A DNA stretch of 64,000 bases from Arthrospira sp. PCC 9108 (GCA_016745315.1 CP066886.1:2852501-2916500), one strand, 5' to 3'; positions 27,436 through 37,086 are shown, numbered from the stretch's first letter. Numbers and translations: made by a program. The notes: generated from the letters alone by a model not told the origin.

Positions 27436-27788
27436 TGCGACGAATTGATGTAATTGGGATTGGGATTGGCATTTTTGTAGCCGGAGGTCTGTTGTACTGG
27501 GTTTTTCAGTTATCAGGCTTTGATAGTAGCAAAGCGGGAATTTGGAGTCAGGCGATCTTGGTGGGAGGGTTAGTCCTGTGGCTACTCACCTACCTATGGC
27601 GCGCCGTCACCCAGACCATGACCTATAATCAACAGCTCAAAGATTACAAGGAAGCGGTGATTGAGAAGCGCATAGCGGAAATGACACCGGAACAACTCCA
27701 ACAACTTCAGGCTGAAGTTGACCAAGAAAAACAGCAAAAACCTGTCCATCGGGAGTCTGGGTCTGTAGATGAGCAATCAAAAAGCTAA
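27435..27788 (+). CDS. DUF3007 family membrane protein
   Basis: The 117-residue protein begins MRRIDVIGIGIGIFVAGG with two transmembrane helices (about residues 7-25 and 38-55). A charged carboxy tail follows, containing EKRIAEMTPEQLQQLQAEV. This matches DUF3007, which travels between ndhL and trpA in cyanobacteria. Overlap with ndhL suggests co-translation. Molecular function is not known. Confidence 0.88.
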   Translation: MRRIDVIGIGIGIFVAGGLLYWVFQLSGFDSSKAGIWSQAILVGGLVLWLLTYLWRAVTQTMTYNQQLKDYKEAVIEKRIAEMTPEQLQQLQAEVDQEKQQKPVHRESGSVDEQSKS

Positions 27789-27818
27789 CCGGACTATCCC
27801 CACATATTCGAGTTTGAA

Positions 27819-28639
27819 ATGATTTCAGTTTCTGAATGTTTCCAAAAGTTGCGCTCTGAGAGTCCAGCTAATGGCGATCGCCGCCAATGTGCGCTGATTC
27901 CATTTATCACAGCCGGAGATCCTGATTTAGATACTACCGCTAAAGCCCTCCAGATTTTAGATCAAAATGGAGCAGACCTGATCGAGTTAGGGGTTCCCTA
28001 CTCTGACCCCTTGGCTGACGGTCCAGTTATCCAAGCTGCTGCTACCCGTTCCTTAAATCGGGGAACTCGGCTAGATGGGGTTTTGGAGATGCTGAAAACT
28101 GTTAGCCCTACCATCAAGGCTCCGATTATCTTATTTACTTATTACAATCCCATTCTGTATCGGGGGATTCCTGAGTTTCTCGCACAGATTAAGGATGCTG
28201 GGGTAAAGGGGTTAGTAGTTCCAGATTTACCCCTAGAAGAGGCTGATATTCTCTTATATCCAGCTAAAGAACAGGGGATTGAATTGGTGTTGTTGGTGGC
28301 TCCTACCAGTTCCTCCGATCGCATTGAGGCGATCGCTCGTCAGTCCCAGGGTTTTATTTACCTGGTCAGTGTTACCGGAGTTACTGGAATGCGATCGCAG
28401 GTTCAGACCCGGGTTGAGGATTTACTTAAACAAATGCGCTCTCTCACCGATAAGCCTATTGGTGTCGGGTTTGGTATTTCTCAACCAGAACACGCCAAAC
28501 AAGTCCGGTCTTGGGGTGCTGATGCTGTGATTGTGGGAAGTGCTTTTGTGAATCGACTGGCGGCGGGTTCCCCGAACAGGGATTAGAGGCGATCGCCAGT
28601 TTTTGTCAGACTTTGAGAACCGCTATTGATCACGATTAA
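27819..28639 (+). CDS. trpA: Tryptophan synthase alpha chain, frameshifted at the 3' end
   Basis: The protein opens with ALIPFITAGDPDLD and continues with the (beta/alpha)8 barrel landmarks IELGVPYSDPLADGPVIQ (catalytic Glu) and GLVVPDLPLEEA. It converts indole-3-glycerol phosphate to indole for the beta chain. The frame ends early at 28586 (AAGSPNRD). With one more C in the CCCC run near 28571-28574 it reads GSPEQGLEAIASFCQTLRTA and ends TAA 28637-28639, the expected length. Because trpA is a core gene, this break is more likely a sequence error than a mutation. Confidence 0.93.
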
Positions 28640-28681
28640 TCTATAGAAACCTCCCCAATAGTCGAGCCTCACCATATCCCC

Positions 28682-28759
28682 AAAAGAAAAAGGCTAGAAG
28701 TTGTAGTGCTCCCATAAACACTCAGCTTCCAGCCCTTTGAAACCCTCGTAATGTGCCTT
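28682..28759 (-). ncRNA. Putative small RNA, copy 1
   Basis: On the minus strand TATAGT (28766-28771) could be a -10 box. The transcript would contain GAAGCTGAGTG, a loop TTTATGGGAG, CACT and ACTTC, then T-rich CCTTTTTCTTTT. The promoter differs from the other copies and no -35 is well spaced. The stem bases differ from those in copies 2-4 but still pair. Confidence 0.45.
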
Positions 28760-28847
28760 TCAGTCACTATAATGCAAGGTTTGTTGTCAAACTGCAAGGG
28801 GTCTGTTGCAATTACCCAATTTTTCTCGATCGCTCCAAATTACCGCC

Positions 28848-28926
28848 AAAGAAAAAGGCCGGAAGTGCAGTGCTCCCATAAACACTTATCTCCCAACCTT
28901 TTGAAACCCTCGTAATGTGCCTTTCT
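28848..28926 (-). ncRNA. Putative small RNA, copy 2
   Basis: On the minus strand TTGATC (28956-28961) and CATGAT (28933-28938) are 17 bp apart. An RNA of about 80 nt would end in GGGAG/CTTCC plus AGTG/CACT pairing around a TTTATGGGAG loop, then CCTTTTTCTTT, a rho-independent terminator. No ORF is present. Confidence 0.55.
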
Positions 28927-29011
28927 GTTATCATCATGGCAACTTAATCAGAAAAGATCAAGGGGTCTGTTGCAATTACCCACTTTTTCTCGATCGCTCC
29001 AAATTACCGCC

Positions 29012-29090
29012 AAAAAAAAAGGCCGGAAGTGCAGTGCTCCCATAAACACTTATCTCCCAACCCTTTGAAACCCTCGTAATGTGCCTTTCT
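29012..29090 (-). ncRNA. Putative small RNA, copy 3
   Basis: It is nearly identical to copy 2, with TTGATC (29120-29125), 17 bp, CATGAT (29097-29102), and a terminator with nine Ts. It has the same hairpin and the same likely start near 29090. Confidence 0.55.
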
Positions 29091-29175
29091 GTTATCATCA
29101 TGGCAACTTAATCAGAAAAGATCAAGGGGTCTGTTGCAATTACCCACTTTTTCTCAATAACCATAAGTTACCGCC

Positions 29176-29256
29176 AAAAAAAAAGAGGCCAGAAGTGCCG
29201 TGTTCCCATAAACACTTAGCTTCTCGCCTTTTGAAACCCTCGTAATGTGCCTTTCT
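29176..29256 (-). ncRNA. Putative small RNA, copy 4
   Basis: TTGATC (29286-29291) and CATGAT (29263-29268) are again 17 bp apart. The stem is AGAAG/CTTCT here, against GGGAG/CTTCC in copies 2-3, so pairing is kept by matched changes. Nine Ts follow. Confidence 0.55.
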
Positions 29257-29377
29257 GTTATCATCATGGCAAGTTAATCAGAAAAGATCAAGGGGTCTTT
29301 TGCAATTACCCACTTTTCCCATAAAAATGACCCATTCAGGGGATAGCAAACCTTAAAAGGAACTTGAATCATTGGCT

Positions 29378-30391
29378 ATGTTAACATCATCTTCTCGATT
29401 CCAATTTACCGAAGACCTCAATATCTGTCGTATCTTAAATGGAATGTGGCAGGTTTCTGGGTATCATGGACGCATTGATCCCCCGGTGGCGATCGAAACC
29501 ATGTTTCAATACCATGATGCTGGTTACACTACTTGGGATCTGGCGGATCATTATGGACCTGCTGAAGATTTCATCGGGGAATTTAGACGACAAATGGCTA
29601 ATTCTCGCGGTCAGGAAGCCTTAGCAACTATTCAGGCGTTTACTAAGTGGGTTCCTAGACCTCAAAAAATGACTCGGAATATTGTTGAGAAAAATATTGA
29701 TATTTCTCTCAAGAGAATGAATGTGGATTGTCTGGATTTGCTTCAATTTCACTGGTGGGATTATCGCGATGATAACTATTTGGAAGCATTGCGACAGATG
29801 ACTATTCTACAATCCGAGGGGAAAATTAAGCATTTGGCTTTGACTAATTTTGATACTGAACATTTGCGGATTATTGTCGAAAATGGGATTAAAATAGTCT
29901 CTAATCAGGTGCAGTTTTCCCTAGTCGATCGCCGTCCTTTGGTGGCTATGGTAGACTTATGTAAAACCCATGATATTAAATTACTTCCCTATGGGGTTCT
30001 CTGTGGTGGGTTCTTATCGGAACAGTATTTAGGGAAGCCTGAACCTATGGCTATGATGTTAAAAACTGTTAGCCTCAAAAAATATAAAAATATGATTGAT
30101 GCTTGGGGAGGCTGGAAGTTATTTCAAGAGTTGCTGACTGTGTTAAAATCCATTGGCGATCGCCATGGGGTCACTATTTCTAATGTCGCGGTTCGCTATA
30201 TCCTCGAACAGCCTACGGTGGCGGGAGCCATGGTGGGAGCGCGGTTGAGCATTTCTCAGCATATTGATGAGAACGCTAAGGTCTTCGATTTCAGCCTAGA
30301 TGAAAGCGATCGCCAACAAATTCATCAAGTCACTAATCGAGGACAAAACCTATTTGAAATTATTGGCGACTGCGGTGATGAGTACCGTTAA
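29378..30391 (+). CDS. Aldo/keto reductase family protein
   Basis: About 337 residues; ATG 29378 is preferred over TTG 29372. The TIM-barrel AKR pattern is present: TWDLADHYGPAEDFIGE with the catalytic Asp and Tyr, ALTNFDTEHLR, SNQVQFSLVDRRP, LLPYGVLCGGFLS, and a cofactor-binding end GAMVGARLSISQHIDEN. It would reduce a carbonyl using NADPH; the substrate is unknown. The gene follows the tandem small-RNA region. Confidence 0.88.
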   Translation: MLTSSSRFQFTEDLNICRILNGMWQVSGYHGRIDPPVAIETMFQYHDAGYTTWDLADHYGPAEDFIGEFRRQMANSRGQEALATIQAFTKWVPRPQKMTRNIVEKNIDISLKRMNVDCLDLLQFHWWDYRDDNYLEALRQMTILQSEGKIKHLALTNFDTEHLRIIVENGIKIVSNQVQFSLVDRRPLVAMVDLCKTHDIKLLPYGVLCGGFLSEQYLGKPEPMAMMLKTVSLKKYKNMIDAWGGWKLFQELLTVLKSIGDRHGVTISNVAVRYILEQPTVAGAMVGARLSISQHIDENAKVFDFSLDESDRQQIHQVTNRGQNLFEIIGDCGDEYR

Positions 30392-30392
30392 A

Positions 30393-31043
30393 CTAGCTCA
30401 GTATATTGTTACCTTGTTGTAGTTTTTTGACCGCGACAGTCAGACGTTTTAAATAAGGTTTAACAATCTCTCTATTCTGGTTTTGCAGTTCCCTCACCTG
30501 TTGGTAAATAATCCCTAGTTGTTGTTCTACTTTAATCAAGTTTCCGTGAGATAAAGGGGGTTGGGATAAATGCTCCGAAACGGTAGCAGGTGGATGTTGT
30601 TTCATATCATTGATGGTATTTTCCATCAACCGAAACCGAACATTCATCACTTCCCAATCCTCATGACGCAAAGCGTTTTGTTCCAAACGCTGAGTTACCC
30701 TTTGTAATTCCGTCAGCACATCTGTAATTTGATCTAGGTCACTATTTTCCTCTGTCGGTCCTGGTAACATCTGAACCTGATCATAAAGGGATTTTACCAC
30801 CCCACGAACATCAGCGATCGCTGCATCCGTACTCTGTTTAACTTGTTGCTCAAAGCGTTGGCGGTTGACTATATTCAGCGCTACAGCCACAGTTAAAGGA
30901 GCCGCCGCCAGTAACAGGGGGCGAAATATAATCGCTGCTACCAGCGAACCCACCCCAGAGGCGACCACAGATACATATTCGGCAATTTTGAGCCAATCTC
31001 GCTGATTTTCAGAGGTTGGGGGCGAGGGTTCTGTCGTTTGCAT
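30393..31043 (-). CDS. Membrane-anchored coiled-coil protein, unknown
   Basis: The 216-residue product has a hydrophobic segment at about residues 30-60 (VASGVGSLVAAIIF, then LLLAAAPLTVAVAL). A long polar helical part follows, with many Gln/Glu/Leu heptads (VTQRLEQNALRHEDWEVMN, LGIIYQQVRELQNQNRE). No enzymatic motif is seen. It is convergent with the aldo/keto reductase gene, the stops being 2 bp apart. A scaffold or membrane-tethered role is only a guess. Confidence 0.6.
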   Translation of the reverse strand: MQTTEPSPPTSENQRDWLKIAEYVSVVASGVGSLVAAIIFRPLLLAAAPLTVAVALNIVNRQRFEQQVKQSTDAAIADVRGVVKSLYDQVQMLPGPTEENSDLDQITDVLTELQRVTQRLEQNALRHEDWEVMNVRFRLMENTINDMKQHPPATVSEHLSQPPLSHGNLIKVEQQLGIIYQQVRELQNQNREIVKPYLKRLTVAVKKLQQGNNILS

Positions 31044-31259
31044 GGCTGTCGCTATTTTGGAGAAAACTGTTATAGAGTCATGCTAACGCAAACTGTCAGC
31101 AACGTAGGCAATATTTTTGAGATTATATCTTTTCCGTCTCCAGATTTTCCAGTTTTTGGGCAATTATACCCTTGGGAATATCCCCCCTAGTGGTTTAGAA
31201 TATACAGTCAACAACGGGAAGATTACCTGTTATTGCTCAACTAGCCTTGAATGGGAGTT

Positions 31260-31580
31260 ATGAAGTTAAAAGTTATCGAAAATTTTGATGGCTCTTTTAC
31301 CCTAGAACCATCAGCCAAATCCATACTGTTTACTCTCCTAACCAGTGATACATTTATCAATCAGATGAGACAGGAAACTCAAGGAGATGGGGTAGAATTT
31401 ACTGAGTTGCTCTTTCAACCTGTCCCCTACAGCATTAATACCCCCAAAGGAATGCCACCGGAACTAGAAGAATATTATCACTCCGATGATTATATCATTG
31501 TGAATGTTCCGCCTAATTATATGTTCCAGGCGAAGATTTTTAAACCTAGTCGCCTCTGTGCTATCTATCGTCGAGTTTAA
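31260..31580 (+). CDS. Hypothetical protein, about 106 residues
   Basis: ATG 31260 follows GGGAG; ATG 31251 is nine bases earlier. The product is a small soluble protein (KLKVIENFDGSFTLEPSAKS, FTELLFQPVPYS). I recognise no family. It stands alone, 78 bp before the GIY-YIG gene in the same orientation. Confidence 0.55.
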   Translation: MKLKVIENFDGSFTLEPSAKSILFTLLTSDTFINQMRQETQGDGVEFTELLFQPVPYSINTPKGMPPELEEYYHSDDYIIVNVPPNYMFQAKIFKPSRLCAIYRRV

Positions 31581-31657
31581 TGGCTTAAATGTCTCTGTTT
31601 ATAGCCCTAGCCCGGTGGCTGGTGGTATTGTTGTTTCTTGCACAAAATTAATCAATT

Positions 31658-32197
31658 ATGACTTCCTCAACTGAGATAATTCCCCTTAGTGGTCTGGAAT
31701 TTATTGCCTATCTGGATGATTCCGGAAAATTACCAGAATCCTTATCCGGAAAAATCGGGGTTTATGCCATTTTTAATCAATCACAGGTTTTACAATATGT
31801 AGGCTATTCTCGTGATGTTTTCCAAAGCATAAAACAGCATTTAGTGCGTCAACCAGAAGGGTGCTATTGGCTGAAAGTACAAACTATTAATCGCCCTAGT
31901 AAGACCCTTTTAGAGGCAATTCGCGATGGTTGGATAGCTGAAAATGGTTCGGTTCCTCCTGGTAATGCTGAATATAGCGATCGCTGGAATCAACCTATTG
32001 ATGTCAAGCCACAAATGACCTCGGACGAAGTGGCTAAGTTTGATAGTCTTGATGAAATTGGCAAGGATAAACTGCTTAAAACGGTCGCCAAAAGAGTAGA
32101 GGCAAATATTTTATCTGCCTTGGAAAAACGAGGATTACAGGAGGAAATCCGCTTTAACCCTAAACTCAAAACTCAGGGAATCCTGGATTTAAAGTGA
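31658..32197 (+). CDS. GIY-YIG nuclease-domain protein
   Basis: The 179-residue product has a GIY-YIG core: GKIGVYAIFNQSQVLQYVGY gives the paired G-x-Y and Y-x-G motifs, and KTLLEAIRDGWIAENG supplies the downstream Glu region. A helical carboxy tail follows. Stand-alone GIY-YIG proteins of this type occur in cyanobacteria. Whether it cuts DNA and what it targets are unknown. Confidence 0.75.
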   Translation: MTSSTEIIPLSGLEFIAYLDDSGKLPESLSGKIGVYAIFNQSQVLQYVGYSRDVFQSIKQHLVRQPEGCYWLKVQTINRPSKTLLEAIRDGWIAENGSVPPGNAEYSDRWNQPIDVKPQMTSDEVAKFDSLDEIGKDKLLKTVAKRVEANILSALEKRGLQEEIRFNPKLKTQGILDLK

Positions 32198-32533
32198 TGG
32201 TTTACTCCTATTGATTAATTAACAATATCCCCACTTTTTTCATATTCAATTAATCTCAATCTGTATAAACACGGATGATGAATAATTAAGCTACTAGCCA
32301 CTGCTTAGGAAGGGGAAAACCTACCATTTTAAGGGGTTGACTGAATCTCCTATTTATCCTAGAATAATGTGTCAGGGTCTTGGCTGACTACAGTGGCTGG
32401 ATTCAGGCTTCCCCAATGGTGGGAGTCGGTGTTGGTGTGGCTAGTAATTGTCAGACCAAAAAAATTAAAATCTTTTCGGGAATAGCTAAAAATGATGCTG
32501 TAGTTAGCGGGGACGATTTTAAGATATTAAAGG
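32198..32533. other. Intergenic region before the dynamin-like gene
   Basis: No convincing gene is present. A short ORF from 32380 overlaps the dynamin start and lacks a ribosome binding site. The region is AT-rich, without HIP1 sites or clear repeats. Confidence 0.5.
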
Positions 32534-35074
32534 ATGGTACAGATCATGTCTGTGAATATTCCGCAATGCCAGAATTTGGATCAGCAAGTCAATAGTGTAA
32601 TTAAGCTATTATTGCAGGAATCATCTTTGCGATCGCAGGATTTATCAGCAGTCCGAACGTCATTAGAAAAGGCAATTTCTCCAAGATTTGAGATTGTATT
32701 TGCTGGCGCTTTTAGTGCGGGAAAATCGATGCTAATTAACGCTCTCTTAGGGCGAGAATTGCTGTATAGCGCTCAGGGACACGCCACGGGTACTATTTGC
32801 TATATTGAATATGCTGCTACTCCATCAGATGAAAAGGTGGTGCTGACCTTTTTAAGTGAAGTAGAAATTCGGGAGCAAGTCCACGAACTTTGTCAAACAT
32901 TGGGGTTATCGACTCCGGGGAATCTTCATGAAATAGAGGAAGCGAAACGACTCCAGGAAGCGGCGAAAACACTCTATGAACAAGAGGGGGGGGAAAGTCG
33001 GAATCAGCGCGCCAAACGAGCGAAAGCCTTGGAACAATTGTTAGCTGGTTTTGTAGCGAATCGGGATAAAATCAACGCCAATAATAACACGATTTTATCT
33101 ATGGGAGAACTCGCTGATAATGGTGTTGATTCAGCCTCCTTATATGCTCGTCGTAGTCAAAATAGTGCAGTTATTAAAAAGATAGAATATTACTGCCATC
33201 ATCCCCTCTTAGAAGATGGTAATGTAATTATTGATACGCCGGGAATTGATGCACCTGTCCAACGAGATACACAGATTGCTTATGATAAAATTGAGCATTC
33301 TGATACCTCGGCGGTGGTCTGTGTATTTAAAACAGCAGCTAATGGGGAACTGACCTCAGAAGAGACTCAGTTATTAGAACGCATTCAGAATAATTCTGGG
33401 ATTCGCGATCGCGTTTTTTATGTATTCAATTATATTGATGCGACTTGGTATGATGACCAGCTTAAAAACTGTTTAAACCGTCATCTAAATACTCAATTCA
33501 GCAGTAGCGATCGCGTTTATAAAACCAGTGGATTATTAGGGTTTTATGGGGAGTTAATCCGTCAAACTCATGGTAGCGATCGCTGGGGTTTAGATTCAAT
33601 TTTTGCCAAAGGTAATCTTTCTCATCAAGAGGCGGAAGAGACCCCTAAATTTATAGTAGAATTTAATAACTACTTTTTCACTTCTGGTCAACTTTCCCGG
33701 AGTAGCTTTCCCATTACTCCAGCCATAGGTTATGCGGAAACCCATCAAGAAAAGTATCTACAAATTCTGAATGCTCACGGCTATAATTTGATGGAGCAAT
33801 TAGTTCTTGATAGTGGGATTGATCAGTTTCGTGATGATATCACCCGCTATCTCACCGAAGACCGCCGACCCCAGCTTTTTCAAGCCTTAGCAGAAGACCT
33901 CCGACCTGTCTGCATTTCGTTAAGGTCTTATTATCTGCAAAACTGGTGGGATTTAGAAAATCAACCTAAAGAAATCGATGCAATTAAGGATTTACAATTA
34001 CGACAACTTAGCCAAGACTTAAAAACCATAGGTGACGAATTTGAGCAGTATATTAAGGCTCATCTTAATCAAACTGTAGCTAGTAACGAGAATGCTATTT
34101 ATGATCGAGATTTTCGGAACTTACAAAGAAAGATGATTGAGCGTTTAGATACACTGATTCAAAAATTCTCGGTAGGTGAAGCCTACAAAAGCGCTCAAAG
34201 TAACCACCCCAATAGTGCTGTAGTTCCTCTGTTAGCCATATTAGCGGAGGCTTTTTATAGCTTATCGGATGATTTAAAAGTCACTCTAGTAGAGTGCTGT
34301 GAGACCTTGGTGGCTAACTTTTTCCAACAGTTAACTGAACAAGTCCATCAAGCTGACTTTTACCATCGCCTATATCGTCTGTTGGGTAATGATGGCGGTA
34401 TTGATGCTACCTTAAATCAACTTCAGCGTAAAGTTCATGATGCTGTAATTAGTGCGGCTAACACCGAATGCGGTGCTTATGTGCGAGAAACTCCAGAGTT
34501 TTATGCAGAGGGAACAGTCCCCCATTTCCAACTACGTCAAACGTTACGGGAAGCCTGTAATAGTGCTGATTATCAAGGGATGGTTGAAGCGGAACCCGCT
34601 ATTCGTCAACTGCTGAAAATTGACTTTGAGAAAAAGGTTAAAAGAACAGTTCTCCGCCATTTTCGGACTGTGATTAATCTGACTATCAATGATAACTTGC
34701 AGGTGGGCGCTAAACATCAATCTCAGACGATTTTTTCTCAATACGAGACAGCACGAGCTAATCTAGCTAAAACCTTGGAACAGGAAGCGGAAGAAAAGCT
34801 GGAGCATAATCATCAATTACAAGAAAAAATTAAGCAGACAATTGATGCTTATAATAACTCAGTAATAGCGATTAATGATTGTTTGGTGGCTATGGGTTTA
34901 GGACGGGGTAAATTACCTGCTATTAAGGATACAGACCTTGATCCGGTTTTCAATTACCAACAACCAGCTTTTACAGAACCATCATATAATATTGAGGATG
35001 AGCAGGAGACTTCCCCAGAAATCTTTGATGCTGAGTTTACACCAACAGAGAAAAGTCCGGTGATGAGCGAGTAA
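32534..35074 (+). CDS. Dynamin-like GTPase
   Basis: 846 residues from 32534; ATG 32546 (MSVNIPQCQNL) may be the true start. The G1 motif is in FAGAFSAGKSMLINALLGRE, a Thr-containing switch in GHATGTICYIEY, G3 in VIIDTPGIDAP, and a nucleotide-specificity region near VFYVFNYIDATW. A long helical stalk follows. Bacterial dynamin-like proteins remodel or protect membranes, some in stress or phage defence; which applies here is unknown. It is a single gene with no paired partner. Confidence 0.85.
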   Translation: MVQIMSVNIPQCQNLDQQVNSVIKLLLQESSLRSQDLSAVRTSLEKAISPRFEIVFAGAFSAGKSMLINALLGRELLYSAQGHATGTICYIEYAATPSDEKVVLTFLSEVEIREQVHELCQTLGLSTPGNLHEIEEAKRLQEAAKTLYEQEGGESRNQRAKRAKALEQLLAGFVANRDKINANNNTILSMGELADNGVDSASLYARRSQNSAVIKKIEYYCHHPLLEDGNVIIDTPGIDAPVQRDTQIAYDKIEHSDTSAVVCVFKTAANGELTSEETQLLERIQNNSGIRDRVFYVFNYIDATWYDDQLKNCLNRHLNTQFSSSDRVYKTSGLLGFYGELIRQTHGSDRWGLDSIFAKGNLSHQEAEETPKFIVEFNNYFFTSGQLSRSSFPITPAIGYAETHQEKYLQILNAHGYNLMEQLVLDSGIDQFRDDITRYLTEDRRPQLFQALAEDLRPVCISLRSYYLQNWWDLENQPKEIDAIKDLQLRQLSQDLKTIGDEFEQYIKAHLNQTVASNENAIYDRDFRNLQRKMIERLDTLIQKFSVGEAYKSAQSNHPNSAVVPLLAILAEAFYSLSDDLKVTLVECCETLVANFFQQLTEQVHQADFYHRLYRLLGNDGGIDATLNQLQRKVHDAVISAANTECGAYVRETPEFYAEGTVPHFQLRQTLREACNSADYQGMVEAEPAIRQLLKIDFEKKVKRTVLRHFRTVINLTINDNLQVGAKHQSQTIFSQYETARANLAKTLEQEAEEKLEHNHQLQEKIKQTIDAYNNSVIAINDCLVAMGLGRGKLPAIKDTDLDPVFNYQQPAFTEPSYNIEDEQETSPEIFDAEFTPTEKSPVMSE

Positions 35075-35165
35075 AAGTTTTGTAGGGGTTGGTTATGCTG
35101 GTATCTGGCTGAGGCTAACCCCCCGTTGATTGTTGGCTATAGGAACCCCAAACCAGGAAATAAAC

Positions 35166-35408
35166 ATGAGTAAAACACCCCGCATTCCTTTCCCTCCGGC
35201 TGTTCGTAAATATGTTTATGAACGAGATAATTTTACTTGTCAAAGTTGCGGAAAAACTAATAAAGAGGCGCGGCTAACTATTGACCATATTATTGCATTG
35301 GCTAGGGGGGGAAGTAATGACCTGAGTAATTTACAGACCCTCTGCTGGGAGTGTAATCGGAAAAAACTCCATTATCACGATCGCCGTTTTCGTCGTCATT
35401 TCACTTAA
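35166..35408 (+). CDS. HNH endonuclease-domain protein
   Basis: The 80-residue product starts at ATG 35166 (MSKTPRIPFPPAVRKYVYER); an upstream in-frame start at 35130 is less likely. It has a zinc-binding Cys pair (CQSCGK), then LTIDHIIALARGGSNDLSNL and CWECNRKK, a complete HNH motif. It is a small free-standing nuclease of unknown target, common in cyanobacteria. Confidence 0.85.
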   Translation: MSKTPRIPFPPAVRKYVYERDNFTCQSCGKTNKEARLTIDHIIALARGGSNDLSNLQTLCWECNRKKLHYHDRRFRRHFT

Positions 35409-35480
35409 CGGAGGTTGGTCATGATGAAGGTTTGCTAAAATGACGGTTTAAGTAGATATAATCATCCCTTTTGTGAATTA

Positions 35481-35969
35481 ATGACAAACCTGTGGCTAAA
35501 AAAATTGTCGTCGTCTCAGAAGGTTTTGTGGGTAGGTATAGGTTGTCAACGTCACACTCCCAAACCCGTGATAGAAACCGCTATTAAACAGGTATTTCAG
35601 GAACATCAATTAGCGGAAGATGCTATCATTGGGATTGCTACCATAGACGGAAAGGCTGATGAACCAGGGTTAGTAGAATTATGTAGCGATCGCCACTGGA
35701 TTTTACAGACATTTTCACCCCAACAATTGCAGGGTGTCAAGGTTCCCAATCCTTCCATGGTAGTACAGCAAAAAACCGCCACCCCCAGCGTCGCGGAAGC
35801 CGCAGCATTACAGGCGGCGGGAGTTTCAACCTTACTGATTCCTAAATGTATCTATAGAGTGGAAAATCTCACGCCAGAAGGGGCAAAAATCAGCCAAGCG
35901 GTGACTATAGCGATCGCCAAAAGTACATTTATTGATAGTCGTGAAAAGATAGGGAATAGGACTGACTAG
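35481..35969 (+). CDS. cbiG: Cobalamin biosynthesis CbiG-like protein
   Basis: The 162-residue product reads KVLWVGIGCQRHTPKPVIET, then IATIDGKADEPGL and TPSVAEAAALQAAG, the conserved carboxy-terminal domain of CbiG. CbiG opens the delta-lactone of cobalt-precorrin-5A. Full CbiG proteins are larger, so this is a stand-alone domain version, as in several cyanobacteria. No other cobalamin gene lies nearby. Confidence 0.8.
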   Translation: MTNLWLKKLSSSQKVLWVGIGCQRHTPKPVIETAIKQVFQEHQLAEDAIIGIATIDGKADEPGLVELCSDRHWILQTFSPQQLQGVKVPNPSMVVQQKTATPSVAEAAALQAAGVSTLLIPKCIYRVENLTPEGAKISQAVTIAIAKSTFIDSREKIGNRTD

Positions 35970-35997
35970 CTAATCCCATTCCCCATGAGGGTAAATT

Positions 35998-36975
35998 TTA
36001 ACTGACGGGTAATAGTCCCCGTTCAGCCAACCATTGTTTATTGTAGAGTTTAGATTGATAACGTCCGCCGCCATCACATAAGACAGTAACAATGGTATGT
36101 CCGGGTCCCATTTGTTTAGCTAATGCGATCGCCGCACCGACATTAATACCAACAGACCCCCCCATAAATAACCCATCTTTTTCTAAGAGTTGATAAACCA
36201 CGCGCACCGCCTCCTGGTCATCAACTTGTATAGCATCATCAATAGGAACATCCTGCATATTAGCAGTAATCCTACTATTACCAATTCCCTCAGTAATTGA
36301 GTTTCCCTGGGGTTGAATTTCACCAGTTTTCACATAACTGTATAAACCACTACCCATTGGGTCAGCCACCACAGTTTTAATATTCGGGTTTTTTTCCTTC
36401 AAAAACAGAGACACCCCCGCAAAGGTTCCCCCCGTACCTGTAGCCGCCACCCAAGCATCAATTTTGCCATCAGTTTGAGACCAAATTTCTGGTCCAGTGG
36501 TTTGATAATGTGCTTCTCGGTTAGCTAAATTATCAAACTGATTCGCCCAAATGGCATTATCCATTTCCGCCGCCAAACGTCCCGATAATTTCACATAATT
36601 GTTAGGGTCTTTATAGGGAACAGCGGGAACTGCGCGCACTTCAGCGCCCAAAGTTCTCAAGGCTTCCATTTTTTCTACAGATTGAGTTTCAGGTATCACA
36701 ATCACGCATTTATAGCCCTTAGCATTACAAATATGGGCTAGACCAATACCTGTATTTCCGGCCGTACCTTCTACCACTGTGCCGCCGGGTTTTAGCAAAC
36801 CTTTTTTTTCGGCATCTTCGATAATATATAAAGCCGCCCTATCTTTAACAGAACCGCCAGGATTTAAAAATTCTGCTTTTCCTAAAATTTCACAACCCGT
36901 CTCATCACTAAAACTATTTAATCTGATTAAGGGAGTGTTTCCTACAGCTTCTACAAAGCCACGTTTGATATCCAT
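35998..36975 (-). CDS. cysK: Cysteine synthase A (O-acetylserine sulfhydrylase)
   Basis: I place the start at ATG 36975 (MDIKRGFVEAVGNTPLIRLN), giving 325 residues; the longer frame to 37056 adds an unlikely hydrophobic extension. NPGGSVKDRAAL holds the PLP lysine, EGTAGNTGIGLA the substrate loop, and GTGGTFAGVS the phosphate-binding loop. It makes cysteine from O-acetylserine and sulfide in the cytosol. It is followed on the same strand by no operon partner. Confidence 0.93.
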   Translation of the reverse strand: MDIKRGFVEAVGNTPLIRLNSFSDETGCEILGKAEFLNPGGSVKDRAALYIIEDAEKKGLLKPGGTVVEGTAGNTGIGLAHICNAKGYKCVIVIPETQSVEKMEALRTLGAEVRAVPAVPYKDPNNYVKLSGRLAAEMDNAIWANQFDNLANREAHYQTTGPEIWSQTDGKIDAWVAATGTGGTFAGVSLFLKEKNPNIKTVVADPMGSGLYSYVKTGEIQPQGNSITEGIGNSRITANMQDVPIDDAIQVDDQEAVRVVYQLLEKDGLFMGGSVGINVGAAIALAKQMGPGHTIVTVLCDGGGRYQSKLYNKQWLAERGLLPVS

Positions 36976-37086
36976 CGCAAATTTTTTAAATGTTGGTCTT
37001 GTGATAATTCGGGGATGAGAGATTATCAAGATTATGGCAATTATAAATCCATCCACTCATCCCCTACTTTTCAAAGGTTAAATATC

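Larger units (their letters stand above)
28680..29320. repeat. Four tandem copies of a 164-bp unit
   Basis: GAAACCCTCGTAATGTGCC recurs at 28739, 28903, 29067 and 29233, giving periods of 164, 164 and 166 bp. Copies 2 and 3 are nearly identical; copies 1 and 4 have drifted. Each copy contains an A-run on the plus strand followed by an inverted repeat, which on the minus strand is a hairpin with a T-run. The 732-bp gap between trpA and the aldo/keto reductase gene is almost filled by this array. Confidence 0.9.

Noticed and set aside
28680..29320. Tandem repeats as a possible CRISPR array
   Set aside because: The unit is 164 bp, repeats cover the whole unit and there are no spacer-like variable parts; promoter and terminator signals fit small RNAs instead.
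32380..32595. 71-codon ORF before the dynamin gene
   Set aside because: It overlaps the dynamin start in another frame, with no ribosome binding site and no recognisable domain.
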